Assembly (NCBI RefSeq): GCF_020381325.1
Contig: NZ_JAGSPI010000004.1
Coordinates: forward strand, 293,588-357,587
Direction of reading: 5' to 3'
DNA length: 64,000 nt
Source: Providencia vermicola
GTDB taxonomy: Bacteria; Pseudomonadota; Gammaproteobacteria; Enterobacterales; Enterobacteriaceae
In this document: positions 32,104-40,568 of the stretch, piece after piece
How positions within the stretch are numbered: the stretch's first letter is position 1
Layout of the letters: every line of letters starts with the position of its first letter
The notes under the pieces: generated by a model
Seen by the model: only the letters and a program-made list of their open reading frames with translations
Database searches by the model: none
What the model was told of the DNA's origin: nothing
Program-made: the position numbers and the translations under genes

Positions 32104-32288
32104 AGGGGGCTTTATTAGCCCCCTGAGGTTGTTGACAAAGCAGGATAAAAGCGTGGTTTTTCCTGCTTCGTGTTATCAGCCGAAAATCAATAAATTGATT
32201 TTCCTTAGTCTTTTTCAAAACCAATCCGACCTGTAGTCAAACCTAGTCGGTTTGTCAGCAGTCTGAGGGGGCTTTATTAGCCCCCTCA
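32104..32288. repeat. Twin terminator element: 20-bp direct repeat flanking a structured spacer
   Basis: GGGGGCTTTATTAGCCCCCT occurs at 32105-32124 and again at 32267-32286, 162 bases apart. Each copy is itself a hairpin with AGGGGGCT or GAGGGGGCT arms and can act as a terminator: the first for clcA, the second for tehB on the other strand. The spacer holds more pairs: GCAGGA/TCCTGC near 32140-32167, AATCAA/TTGATT, and CCGAC (32226) with GTCGG (32246). The layout suggests an inserted structured element or a duplicated terminator. Confidence 0.7.
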
Positions 32289-32294
32289 TCTTAA

Positions 32295-33161
32295 TTATTT
32301 CTTTTTAGCAATCAGTGTCGCAAAATTTAATTTAATACGGTTACCTTGTGCATCTGTACGATGTAAATGCCCAGGATTTTCATTGTATTTTAAGATATCC
32401 CAATCTTGGTAATACCCCTCTAGTTCACCTGGTTTTAAGAAACACTTGAATGGCACTAAATCCAATGGTGCATCTGGCGTTTCAACTGCGCAGACAATCA
32501 CATTGACTCCACCTGATAGCGTGTGCTCTTGCATGTTTCTCACCACATCAGTAATTTTTTCTCGCTGTAAGAACATTAATACCACAGTAGAAATAATTAA
32601 ATCGTAATCACCTTGGATTTGGTGACTATTGATGTCATAAACCGCGGTATTAATATTATCAATACCTGCCTGTTTTTTAACAAAATCAATTGCCTGAATA
32701 TGTTGCGGATTGATATCAACCGACGTGACATCATACCCTTGCAATGCAAGGTAAAAACTGTTTCGCCCACGCCCTGAACCAAGATCCAGCGTTTTACATG
32801 GCTTAGCAAGATTATTTTCACACAGATAACGCACTTCAGAATGTGGGGTTGTTAAACCGTATTCTTTATAAAACTTAAGTTCAGGCTTACACATAAATGA
32901 AAGCTGGCACTGCATATCATCGCTACATTTAGAAATGCGGTGCCAGACTTGCGGCTCAATTATTGGTGGCTGGTTATTTATATCAAACGTGAAATGTTGT
33001 TCACTGCCATCATCATTAAAAATGATGAAATCTAAAGAGCCTTGCAGCACCTTCAATTGCGCATAAGAATCTTCTTTTGTGTTATGACGTTCTTGAAACA
33101 TTAAAGGAAGAGACGCTTTATCCCAGACAGGCATGGTCTTGTAACACACTAGCTCGTTCAT
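32295..33161 (-). CDS. tehB: SAM-dependent methyltransferase TehB, long (Haemophilus-type) form
   Basis: 288 residues from the ATG at 33161 (MNELVCYKTMPVW), with GGTGAT upstream. The alternative start at 33182 lies inside the NsrR palindrome. Residues about 1-95 are a cupin-like N-terminal domain (MFQERHNTKED, PQVWHRI) that E. coli TehB lacks but Haemophilus TehB has. Residues about 100-288 are the class I methyltransferase with LDLGSGRGRNSFYLALQGYD and the end HRTDAQGNRIKLNFATLIAKKK. It confers resistance to tellurite by methylation. The NsrR site upstream suggests control by nitric oxide. Confidence 0.92.
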   Translation of the reverse strand: MNELVCYKTMPVWDKASLPLMFQERHNTKEDSYAQLKVLQGSLDFIIFNDDGSEQHFTFDINNQPPIIEPQVWHRISKCSDDMQCQLSFMCKPELKFYKEYGLTTPHSEVRYLCENNLAKPCKTLDLGSGRGRNSFYLALQGYDVTSVDINPQHIQAIDFVKKQAGIDNINTAVYDINSHQIQGDYDLIISTVVLMFLQREKITDVVRNMQEHTLSGGVNVIVCAVETPDAPLDLVPFKCFLKPGELEGYYQDWDILKYNENPGHLHRTDAQGNRIKLNFATLIAKKK

Positions 33162-33173
33162 ATCATCACCAAT

Positions 33174-33196
33174 AAGTTGCATTTTAAATACATCTT
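33174..33196 (-). promoter_or_regulatory. NsrR operator upstream of tehB
   Basis: AAGTTGCATTTTAAATACA followed by TCTT is a 23-base imperfect palindrome nearly identical to the hcp site. It lies 12 bases before the chosen tehB start. tehB belongs to the NsrR regulon in E. coli. Confidence 0.78.
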
Positions 33197-33302
33197 ATAC
33201 TGTTAATTTATTATCTGCAAAGTATTCATCAATAAATTACTGAGGCTTTGATACATATCAACCTACAGCAATTACCGTAGGTTGATACCCTAAGATTGGA
33301 CA

Positions 33303-34382
33303 CTAATAACCTAATTGTTTTGCGCTAAGCCCTAAGAACTCAAATGGTTTTGTCACCACATAATTATTAGTGGCATCCCCTGAATAGATATGACTTTGCT
33401 CTTCACCTAGATCCAACTTTTTCACTTTTCCAGTCTCAGCCGAAAAATCGATTTTCGCTAAATCCGTCCAAAAAATATTAGGCGTGAGTGCAGACTCAAA
33501 AAAGTATAATTGACGCTTATGATCTACAAGGGTACGCCAACGAGTTGAAGAGATTTCAGGGGAAGACTCAGAGCTTAAACCATAAGGTACAGAGACGTTA
33601 CGGATCACCCCAAATACACTCGCAACTGCTTTATTTGCTGTGGTATTTTGAGGGATGGCATTGACATAAAACTGAGCACGAGCGAACCTGTCTGCCGATC
33701 GGTTAGTACCGGGTAACATCACAGTACCACCAATACCTTGCCAATACTCCTGCATTGCCAGTTGTTTTTCATAGGTTGGCGAGTTGGTCATGACTTGATA
33801 TTGACGACTATGATGAATAACTTGCTTGCCATCAATATATTCAATGATTGCACTATCACCGCTAGCATCAGAAATCGATAAATGTAAAGTAGCTAAACGG
33901 TCTTGGCCAGGAACATTATCAGTGGCCACCAGCAATGGATTTTTTTCAAGCGCCTCAACAGCCTCGGCGACAGTCGCATAGTTGTCTAAAACATATTGCG
34001 CCCAGAGTGAAATCGATAATGCAGGTTGTTTATCATTGATTTGCGGGTATTTAGACTCTGCTAGCCACAATAGATTAGCAACTAAACCTTCTTCATTAAT
34101 ACCATCAGTGGTCGAAATATCGTACCCTGAAGCAATCACACTGCCGTATTTCGATTTCCATTTCACTGAATTCGGCCCCGCTACACCATCCCGCGCCATA
34201 CCACGTGGAAAGATCCAAAGATTAGTGCCGATATCATATTTCCAGTCCATGGTTCGCCCTGTCATGATTTGCTCATTTTCCCCTAAATACACAACACGGG
34301 TACAAGCTTGACTAACCACGGCAGGCAAAGAAATTGCCGCTAAGGTAATGAGCGTCACAATACTTTTTTGAACGAACTTCAT
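33303..34382 (-). CDS. Periplasmic linear amide C-N hydrolase (penicillin V acylase/choloylglycine hydrolase family)
   Basis: 359 residues from the ATG at 34382, preceded by GGGAGGTGGT. The frame extends 49 residues further up without support. Residues 1-26 are a signal peptide ending VSQA, and the next residue is C27, the start of CTRVVYLGENEQIMTGRTMDWKYD. In this Ntn-hydrolase family the nucleophile is the N-terminal cysteine of the mature protein, so signal peptide cleavage would itself create the active site. The RTMDW, NLLWLAES and NSPTYEKQL stretches are typical. Substrate may be penicillin V, bile-salt-like amides or acyl-homoserine lactones; it cannot be chosen by sequence. Confidence 0.88.
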   Translation of the reverse strand: MKFVQKSIVTLITLAAISLPAVVSQACTRVVYLGENEQIMTGRTMDWKYDIGTNLWIFPRGMARDGVAGPNSVKWKSKYGSVIASGYDISTTDGINEEGLVANLLWLAESKYPQINDKQPALSISLWAQYVLDNYATVAEAVEALEKNPLLVATDNVPGQDRLATLHLSISDASGDSAIIEYIDGKQVIHHSRQYQVMTNSPTYEKQLAMQEYWQGIGGTVMLPGTNRSADRFARAQFYVNAIPQNTTANKAVASVFGVIRNVSVPYGLSSESSPEISSTRWRTLVDHKRQLYFFESALTPNIFWTDLAKIDFSAETGKVKKLDLGEEQSHIYSGDATNNYVVTKPFEFLGLSAKQLGY

Positions 34383-34561
34383 ACCACCTCCCAAAGAGAT
34401 AAAACTAACATATTGATATAGTAAGCATACTACATAAATGCAGATAATGAGTTTTGCGTAGGTAAAGTATAAAAAATGACAGGAGATGTGAATAAAATAA
34501 ATGTAATAATTGATAATACATAATAGCACCCCATTAAGAGGTGCGACTATTTAACCTAAAA

Positions 34562-35335
34562 CTAATTATTCACCGATGAAAATAAAGAACGCAATAATGC
34601 GGCTTTTTTCCCGTTATCAGGGATAGCAAGAATTTCATCATAAAAACTGATGGATATTTGGCAAGCAAGTGCAGGGGATTTTTTACCTGCCTCTAAATTC
34701 CCAAGAATTGCAGCATCTGCACCATATTTAGTACTTAGACCAGCGGCTAATTGGCCGAGTGTTTGGGTATATTCAGTGGGTGACATTAACGCCTGAGTTT
34801 TACCTGCTTCACTGGAAATCAATAATTCATTGGTCGCTTGAATTTGCTTCAATAACACTGCTTGGCTTTTTTTCGGTGGAATGATTTCAGCCGTTTCTCT
34901 TAAATGTGGAAATAGTGAATAAAAACAGGTTTTCCCTGTAGGGTCTTCTTCCAATAAAACTTTAAGATAATCATTAACCTTACTGGTAAAATTAATCACT
35001 GCATCATCAGATGCATATTCCATCCGTTCTAAGACCAGTTTCATCACACTACCAACAACTTGGTCGAATAATTGGCGACGAATATCTTCGTTTTCAGGGT
35101 CGTATTGTGTAATCAGGTGTTCAAAGCTTTGATAGGTTTCAGGGCTGATTTTTTTCACTGTCGCAATAATTGGCAGCTCTTTCTCAGCTTGCGCTAACGC
35201 TTCTGAGTGGATAGCGGTATTATTGTCTGTAGATAACACATTGTTATCTTTGCTTAACCAGTAAAAACCGACTGCAAATGCAATAAATATAATGCTAACA
35301 ATCAATGCGGTTTTACGTGAACTATTTGTATTCAA
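34562..35335 (-). CDS. Membrane-anchored protein of unknown function
   Basis: A 257-residue protein with one hydrophobic segment at residues about 8-27 (TALIVSIIFIAFAVGFYWLS) after a short positive N-terminus. This is a signal anchor that leaves a mostly helical, charged domain of some 220 residues in the periplasm. Two cysteines (in GKTCFYSLF and PALACQIS) could form a disulfide there. I recognise no family. It stands alone between the Ntn hydrolase and yceI. Confidence 0.7.
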   Translation of the reverse strand: MNTNSSRKTALIVSIIFIAFAVGFYWLSKDNNVLSTDNNTAIHSEALAQAEKELPIIATVKKISPETYQSFEHLITQYDPENEDIRRQLFDQVVGSVMKLVLERMEYASDDAVINFTSKVNDYLKVLLEEDPTGKTCFYSLFPHLRETAEIIPPKKSQAVLLKQIQATNELLISSEAGKTQALMSPTEYTQTLGQLAAGLSTKYGADAAILGNLEAGKKSPALACQISISFYDEILAIPDNGKKAALLRSLFSSVNN

Positions 35336-35337
35336 AG

Positions 35338-35599
35338 TCGCCCTGCCTTTTCTTAATAAAACGAATAACTACTCTCATTTTCACGTTATTACGTTACCTT
35401 TTCGTCACATTCAATCACCCAATGACATTAAGCCTCTTAGGTAATTATAGTGCGCATTACGATAACATTCTGAATTAACCTGAAAAAAGTGATATCGACT
35501 ATTTTAGCCTGTATCAATGCGGGCTAGCTATAGGAATAAGGGAAATTGCGCGGGAAAAAAGAGGGAAATTGCCACAAAAAATCAATTCGTTCTTTTATG
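35338..35599. other. Intergenic region downstream of yceI
   Basis: About 260 AT-rich bases with the promoter of the minus-strand anchored protein. Nothing else recognisable. Confidence 0.4.
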
Positions 35600-35637
35600 A
35601 AAAAAACACCCTCGAGGTTTATCTCCCCGAGGGTGTT
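35600..35637 (-). terminator. yceJI terminator
   Basis: AACACCCTCG (35605-35614) pairs with CGAGGGTGTT (35628-35637), followed on the minus strand by a T run. It begins ten bases after the yceI stop codon. Confidence 0.92.
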
Positions 35638-35646
35638 GTCATAGAA

Positions 35647-36225
35647 TTATTTAGTCTGAACGCCTTCAACTGAAATTAACAGTTGAGCTTCTTGGGATTT
35701 AGGGCCCAAATCAGACTTAATATTAAACTCTTTCAACTTAATGTTACCTTGCGCTTCGAAACCTGCACGGTATCCACCCCATGGATCTTTACCTTCCCCC
35801 ATGAGTTTTGCATCTAACGTAATTGGTTTCGTTACACCATTTAAGGTGAAGTCACCCGTAATTTTGTAGGTTTCACCGTCTTTTTTCACTTCCGTTGAAA
35901 CGAATTTCGCTTCAGGGAATTTAGAGGCATTTAAAAAGTCTGCGCTGCGTAAGTGTTTATCACGCTCTGCATGGTTAGTATCGATGCTGCCTGTTTTAAT
36001 CGTCACTTCAACTTTGTCTTTTGATGGGTCTTTTGCATCATAAGTAAAGTTACCATCAAAATCTTTAAAACTGCCGTATACCCAGCTATAACCTAAGTGC
36101 TGAATACGGAATTCGATGAAAGCGTGTTGGCCTTGCTTATCAAATTGATAAGTTTCAGCAAGTGCAGAACCTGCCGTTAAAAATAGTGCACCAGAAGCCA
36201 GACCAAGAACCGTTTTCTTCAACAT
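35647..36225 (-). CDS. yceI: Periplasmic YceI-family lipid-binding protein
   Basis: 192 residues from the ATG at 36225 ([20 protein letters not shown]), with GGAG upstream; the frame also allows an ATG four codons earlier. A signal peptide ends at SALA near residue 24. The mature part is the YceI lipocalin-like barrel that binds isoprenoids such as ubiquinone-8, with [23 protein letters not shown] and the conserved [13 protein letters not shown] block. It is co-transcribed with yceJ as in E. coli. Confidence 0.93.
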   Translation of the reverse strand: MLKKTVLGLASGALFLTAGSALAETYQFDKQGQHAFIEFRIQHLGYSWVYGSFKDFDGNFTYDAKDPSKDKVEVTIKTGSIDTNHAERDKHLRSADFLNASKFPEAKFVSTEVKKDGETYKITGDFTLNGVTKPITLDAKLMGEGKDPWGGYRAGFEAQGNIKLKEFNIKSDLGPKSQEAQLLISVEGVQTK

Positions 36226-36238
36226 AATTATCTCCACG

Positions 36239-36796
36239 TTACTTATCGGGGTTAAAACCCAACATTCTTTTTAATGTAATATCACGATCAAAGATGTGAT
36301 GTTTAAATGCAGCAAACGCATGTAAAACTGACAATAAAACTACCGCCCAAGCGAGGTACAAATGAATTTCACCTGCGGTATCCGCTTGTGTTGCAGCGCC
36401 AGTAAATAAAGCGGGAACATCAAACCAACCAAATACGCTGATTGGCTGTCCATCAGCAGTCGAAATTAAATAACCGCTAATCAAAATACTGAATAAAATA
36501 ATATAAATCAGAATTTGAACAGTAATAGAACTGGCTTTAGTTAATTTACTGTAACTTGATAATGGCTTTGGTGGCGGTGAAATAAATCGCCAAATCACAC
36601 GAAATACCATAACAATAAATAATAATATTCCTATACTTTTATGAATTTCTGGTGCTTGGTGGTACCAACTATCATAATAGCCCAGCGTCACCATCCATAA
36701 ACCTAAAGCAAACATTCCATATACGACAATTGCGACTAACCAGTGGATGAGCAGCGAAATGTGCCCATAACGGGTTGTATTATTTTTCCATTGCAT
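36239..36796 (-). CDS. yceJ: Cytochrome b561-family membrane protein YceJ
   Basis: A 185-residue protein with four transmembrane helices. Heme-ligating histidines are found in [20 protein letters not shown] and, toward the end, [24 protein letters not shown]. It belongs to the di-heme cytochrome b561 group that passes electrons between quinone and periplasmic partners. The next gene, yceI, starts 13 bases downstream, and the pair forms an operon, possibly for quinone or superoxide chemistry. Confidence 0.92.
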   Translation of the reverse strand: MQWKNNTTRYGHISLLIHWLVAIVVYGMFALGLWMVTLGYYDSWYHQAPEIHKSIGILLFIVMVFRVIWRFISPPPKPLSSYSKLTKASSITVQILIYIILFSILISGYLISTADGQPISVFGWFDVPALFTGAATQADTAGEIHLYLAWAVVLLSVLHAFAAFKHHIFDRDITLKRMLGFNPDK

Positions 36797-37162
36797 GATA
36801 AAAAACCAGTTAGAGATGAAGGTGATATTTAATTAGCTAAGCCGTAATAATCATAAGGTGAAATTAATTTTATTCCTATCCCAAAGTTAAACAAATATTT
36901 TGTTGAAGATATTCAAATACGATCACCATTATAAAAAATAGTTTATTATTCCATTTTGTCTATATTAAATAATAAAATTTGAATAAAGTTTTTTCCAGTT
37001 TTGTAAATCACTATGACAGTTTATTTTTTAATAGTGCAATTCATTCTATCTTATTCTTATTCGTTATATTCTGTTTAGCGATAAAAAACGTTTGTAGACC
37101 CACCATCTTCCTTTTACATTGGTATTCTCTCTTCCCTACTTTTTTGATGAGCAGGTTCGCCT
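36797..37162. other. AT-rich spacer between yceJI and the GST gene
   Basis: About 366 bases carrying divergent promoters. A 68-residue plus-strand frame here is hydrophobic and low-complexity and is not supported as a gene. No repeat recognised. Confidence 0.45.
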
Positions 37163-37792
37163 ATGTACACACTTTGGATTGCTAACAAAAATTACTCTTC
37201 TTGGTCATTACGTCCTTGGGTTTTATTAAAAACACTGCAAATTCCTTTTGAGGAAAATATCTGCTTTTTTGAAAATGGCAAAAATAGCCATGATAAATTT
37301 AGCCGTTTTTCACCTACCGGGTTAGTGCCTTGTTTAGTGGATGGAAAGCACACTGTTTGGGATTCTTTAGCAATTTGTGAATATGTTGCTGAAGATCACC
37401 CACAAGTGTGGCCAACAGACCGTATAGCTAGGGCTTGGGCACGCAGTGCCAGTGCTGAAATGCACTCAGGCTTCACTGCCTTGCGCCAACAATGCCCTAT
37501 GGATGTTTCTCGCAATGCACCATTAACTGTGATATCCCGTGAGTTACAGGCAGACATCGACCGAATTTCACAGTTGTGGCAAGAAGGGCTGGAAAAATTT
37601 AGCGGCCCTTGGCTGGCTGGAAATGAATTTACAGCGGTAGATGCTTTTTATGCCCCTGTCGCATTTCGCATCCACAGTTACCAGCTGCCAGTTAATGCAG
37701 CGGCACAACAATGGGTTGCCCGTATGCTGAGCTTGCCTGCGATGCAAGAATGGCGACAAGCGGGCATTCAAGAGCCCCATATCGACCATTAA
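37163..37792 (+). CDS. Glutathione S-transferase family protein
   Basis: A 209-residue GST. Residues 1-78 are the thioredoxin-like domain (YTLWIANKNYSSWSLRPWVLL, then SPTGLVPCLVDG and the glutathione-contact DSLAICEYVAE). Residues about 85-200 are the all-helical domain. SSWSLRPW places a serine in the catalytic position, as in zeta/theta-like GSTs. It is an isolated unit with its own terminator. Substrate unknown. Confidence 0.88.
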   Translation: MYTLWIANKNYSSWSLRPWVLLKTLQIPFEENICFFENGKNSHDKFSRFSPTGLVPCLVDGKHTVWDSLAICEYVAEDHPQVWPTDRIARAWARSASAEMHSGFTALRQQCPMDVSRNAPLTVISRELQADIDRISQLWQEGLEKFSGPWLAGNEFTAVDAFYAPVAFRIHSYQLPVNAAAQQWVARMLSLPAMQEWRQAGIQEPHIDH

Positions 37793-37793
37793 A

Positions 37794-37829
37794 AAAATAG
37801 CGCAGAGTCTTTTTTCTCTGCGCTATTTT
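37794..37829 (+). terminator. GST gene terminator
   Basis: AAAATAGCGCAGAG (37794-37807) and CTCTGCGCTATTTT (37816-37829) form a perfect 14-base stem starting right after the stop codon. It can work in both directions. Confidence 0.92.
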
Positions 37830-37939
37830 CAACCAATTATTGTTCGGTAAAAAATCACCTGCACGAGCATCAAAATTAATTATTAAACAATATGTTTAAC
37901 AAACAAACGAGTTACGTGCATTTTTACGACAAACGCAAT

Positions 37940-38560
37940 TTAAAGCGTTTCATCCCACGGATCTGCTGTCATCACATCACCTTGTGGTGTATGCAATGTC
38001 ACCTGGTCATTTTTAAACCACTCAGCTAATGAAAACCCCCCTTTCGGCGTTTCCACATGAATATCGATGGGGCAGTAAGGTGTATTCGCTTTGATGGCAA
38101 ATTCAGCAAAATCTTCTTTTTGATGGCGCGTTGGGCAGCGCAGTACTACATCGAGGTCGCAATCGGACAGCATGCTTTGAATATCCGTTGCCAACGTATA
38201 GGCGCAGCTCCCCGCCACGCCCCATTTCCACGGCCATTTGGTTTGTGAAATTAGCCATAAAACCTGTACGGGTGGCAATGCAATAAACATCGACCGTTGT
38301 AATTCAACGGAATCAGCCACCAATGACTCAACATTCATGATGTGCGTGATTGCTGATTTTTTAATTTGTGTCGTAGCACGTTGATGCGGCTTAATCCCCC
38401 TTATTGCGACCGTCACATTACCGTCTTCTGCCTTATCACGGTATACCGTCAGTGGCAATTTGCTATTCCACTGTGCGCTAACCCATTCAGGGAGTGATTC
38501 TATCTCGACATCTTCATTGCTGCCGACCCAAACAAAATCATGAGGATTGATTATTTGCAT
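37940..38560 (-). CDS. mdcG: MdcG-like phosphoribosyl-dephospho-CoA transferase (lone gene)
   Basis: A 206-residue protein. The central WPWKWGVAGSCAYTLATDI followed by SDCDLDVVLRCP is the nucleotidyltransferase-fold motif of MdcG, with its two aspartates. DIHVETPKGGFSLAEWFK and the PLTVYR and AIRG blocks also match. MdcG attaches the phosphoribosyl-dephospho-CoA group to the acyl carrier subunit of malonate decarboxylase. None of the other mdc genes is in the window, so either they lie elsewhere or this is an orphan. Confidence 0.75.
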   Translation of the reverse strand: MQIINPHDFVWVGSNEDVEIESLPEWVSAQWNSKLPLTVYRDKAEDGNVTVAIRGIKPHQRATTQIKKSAITHIMNVESLVADSVELQRSMFIALPPVQVLWLISQTKWPWKWGVAGSCAYTLATDIQSMLSDCDLDVVLRCPTRHQKEDFAEFAIKANTPYCPIDIHVETPKGGFSLAEWFKNDQVTLHTPQGDVMTADPWDETL

Positions 38561-38768
38561 TTTTTTACCTTTATGACTGTTACGACTGCTCTTTGTCTAT
38601 TATGCCTTTTTTGCTATATAAAAACAGAAGTTACCTCGACTTTGCTTGAGCAATAACATTTATTTCCAATCTGACAAAATACATATTCTCCCTTGTAATC
38701 CCATGATGCTTATTATTTAATTACCTTAATAATTAACAAGTTAAATATCGGTTTATGAGCGTCGTATT

Positions 38769-39764
38769 ATGAGAATATTTCCCGCTATTCACGATGGGAT
38801 AACCTTTACCAGTTGCCTATTTTTCAGTGCAGCAACCGCTTTTGCAATTTTAGATGCGCAAGCAGCTATGTGGGCGGCCTTCTCAACCTTATATTCCTTT
38901 AATTTATTCAATGCTGCGAAAGAATATAAAAATTATGCTTATACCGCGTTTTGTTTATTGATGATCTTAGTGGCGATTTTTATTGGTGATACCCTGCGTC
39001 TTGGTACAGCTTTTTATCTTTACCTGGCTGTCTTTTCGTTCATTTATTACCAATTGTATGGCACCGATCCCGCCATGGATTTAACCATGAAATTTATGAT
39101 TATCATGTCAACCATTGGGACGATTTTACCCGATATTTCTAAAAGCTTAGCGCTGGGATTTATTATTGGCAGTACAGTGACGCTGATTACCTATTATATT
39201 CTTAGCCACAAAATGACGCGCCACAGTGTGATCACCAGCGCCTTAGTTGAACGCAATTTATTTACCTTGCGTAAAAATATTATCCCACGGTCAATGACCT
39301 ATGCACTGGGATTATTACTTGCACTTGCGATCCCACGTTTTATCGACCTCGGGCACTTTTATTGGACACTGCTGACTTTTGTGTTTGTTTTACACCCAAA
39401 ATCACAAAGCATTATTAAGATTACCTTGCAGAGAGTCTTAGGCAGCCTGATTTCTGTTTTACTACTCTATTTTTTATTTAATACCCCACTCATGCCGTAT
39501 ATCGGGTTAATTGCGATGGTCGTTTTTGCTTTTTTAATGCCAATGAGTTTCCATCACGGGTATACCTTTATGACTTTTGTTGTAACGAGTTTGATACTCT
39601 CCGTACTTGAACAAGTGGTGTATTGGCGCCATCCAACCTATGAATTACTGTTTGACCGCGTATTAGAAACCGCATTGGGTGGTGTAATTGCGATTGTGAC
39701 GAGTATTATTTTGAAACTGTTCCGTGAGGGAAGCCCAACTGGGCAAACCGTGGAAAAAGGTTAA
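38769..39764 (+). CDS. FUSC-family inner membrane protein
   Basis: A 331-residue protein with about ten hydrophobic helices in two similar halves. The second half (LGHFYWTLLTFVFVLHPKSQSI) carries the typical FUSC motif seen in aromatic acid efflux proteins such as AaeB, but the long cytosolic domains of AaeB are missing. It is divergent from mdcG. Probably an exporter of small aromatic or acidic molecules; the substrate is not known. Confidence 0.75.
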   Translation: MRIFPAIHDGITFTSCLFFSAATAFAILDAQAAMWAAFSTLYSFNLFNAAKEYKNYAYTAFCLLMILVAIFIGDTLRLGTAFYLYLAVFSFIYYQLYGTDPAMDLTMKFMIIMSTIGTILPDISKSLALGFIIGSTVTLITYYILSHKMTRHSVITSALVERNLFTLRKNIIPRSMTYALGLLLALAIPRFIDLGHFYWTLLTFVFVLHPKSQSIIKITLQRVLGSLISVLLLYFLFNTPLMPYIGLIAMVVFAFLMPMSFHHGYTFMTFVVTSLILSVLEQVVYWRHPTYELLFDRVLETALGGVIAIVTSIILKLFREGSPTGQTVEKG

Positions 39765-39783
39765 TTTCCCACGGCGGCCGCAT

Positions 39784-40476
39784 TTACCAAGGCAAAGGGG
39801 CTTTCTCATTATTCGCGTGTTCTCCGTAATATAATGATGGTAGGAAACGCGATAAATAAGTAAATTCGTTATAACAATGGCGCATTAATTCAAGGCCGAT
39901 ATTATCGGGCAATTCACTCACAGGATCGGCCAATGAAGCGCCGAGTAAAAAACGGCTACGCAACACACAGCCAAACTCAGTGTCTCGCGTAATGTGCATC
40001 ATTTTACCGTCAACTGGGTAGCCTTGGGTATCCATCAATACATTGTTTCCAAAGCCAATTGAAGCACAAACTGCACCCGAGATAGATTGGTTTTCAATCG
40101 CCTGCTTCAGAGCATTTGAGTCAAAAAAGTCACTGGCTTCGCGAAATTTCAATTTAGCGGCAACAGGGGGGATCTCCCCTAATGATTCAACCGCATGAAT
40201 TGATGCACCAATATAACTTTCCCCTTTTTTCCACTTGTCATCCCACCCATGGTGGGCAACATGGTCATGAGGATGCCACCAGCGAATGTGCTGCGTTGTT
40301 TCGAAGAAAGTGAACCACCACTCTACCATTCGACCTTTACAACCGTGCAAATCCGTCCGCACCGCAACAGTGAGCACCCCATTTTCATCCCGCTCAATCC
40401 CCATCTCTAACCGTAATGGTGCAGGTAATAGTATGTCATTTACATTTTCAACGGCCCAAGCTGTATTCGTTTTCAT
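39784..40476 (-). CDS. DAPG hydrolase (PhlG)-family protein
   Basis: A 230-residue protein with the PhlG pattern GRMVEWWFTFFETTQHIRWWHPHDH near residues 48-72 and a C-terminal MRHCYNE, an HxxxE that fits the zinc ligands of PhlG (H270 and E274). PhlG cleaves an acetyl group from 2,4-diacetylphloroglucinol by a zinc-dependent C-C hydrolysis. Family members act on acylated phloroglucinols, phloretin or yet unknown compounds. A TetR repressor is divergent with a perfect palindrome between, so an aromatic inducer is likely. Confidence 0.8.
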   Translation of the reverse strand: MKTNTAWAVENVNDILLPAPLRLEMGIERDENGVLTVAVRTDLHGCKGRMVEWWFTFFETTQHIRWWHPHDHVAHHGWDDKWKKGESYIGASIHAVESLGEIPPVAAKLKFREASDFFDSNALKQAIENQSISGAVCASIGFGNNVLMDTQGYPVDGKMMHITRDTEFGCVLRSRFLLGASLADPVSELPDNIGLELMRHCYNEFTYLSRFLPSLYYGEHANNEKAPLPW

Positions 40477-40486
40477 CGTTCACCCC

Positions 40487-40515
40487 AATTAGGAAACTTA
40501 ATTTGTTTCCTAATT
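40487..40515. promoter_or_regulatory. Perfect palindrome between the PhlG-like and TetR genes
   Basis: AATTAGGAAAC (40487-40497) and GTTTCCTAATT (40505-40515) are perfect 11-base arms with a 7-base centre TTAATTT. It lies 10 bases upstream of the hydrolase start and about 55 bases before tetR. Size and symmetry are those of a TetR-family operator controlling both genes. Confidence 0.85.
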
Positions 40516-40568
40516 ATATTTGAGCTAAAATACACCTAAGTCAAGCACAAAAAAACAGAGCGCCATTT

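Noticed and set aside
36979-37185. A 68-codon plus-strand frame before the GST gene
   Set aside because: Low-complexity hydrophobic translation in an AT-rich spacer, with no ribosome site, overlapping the GST start.
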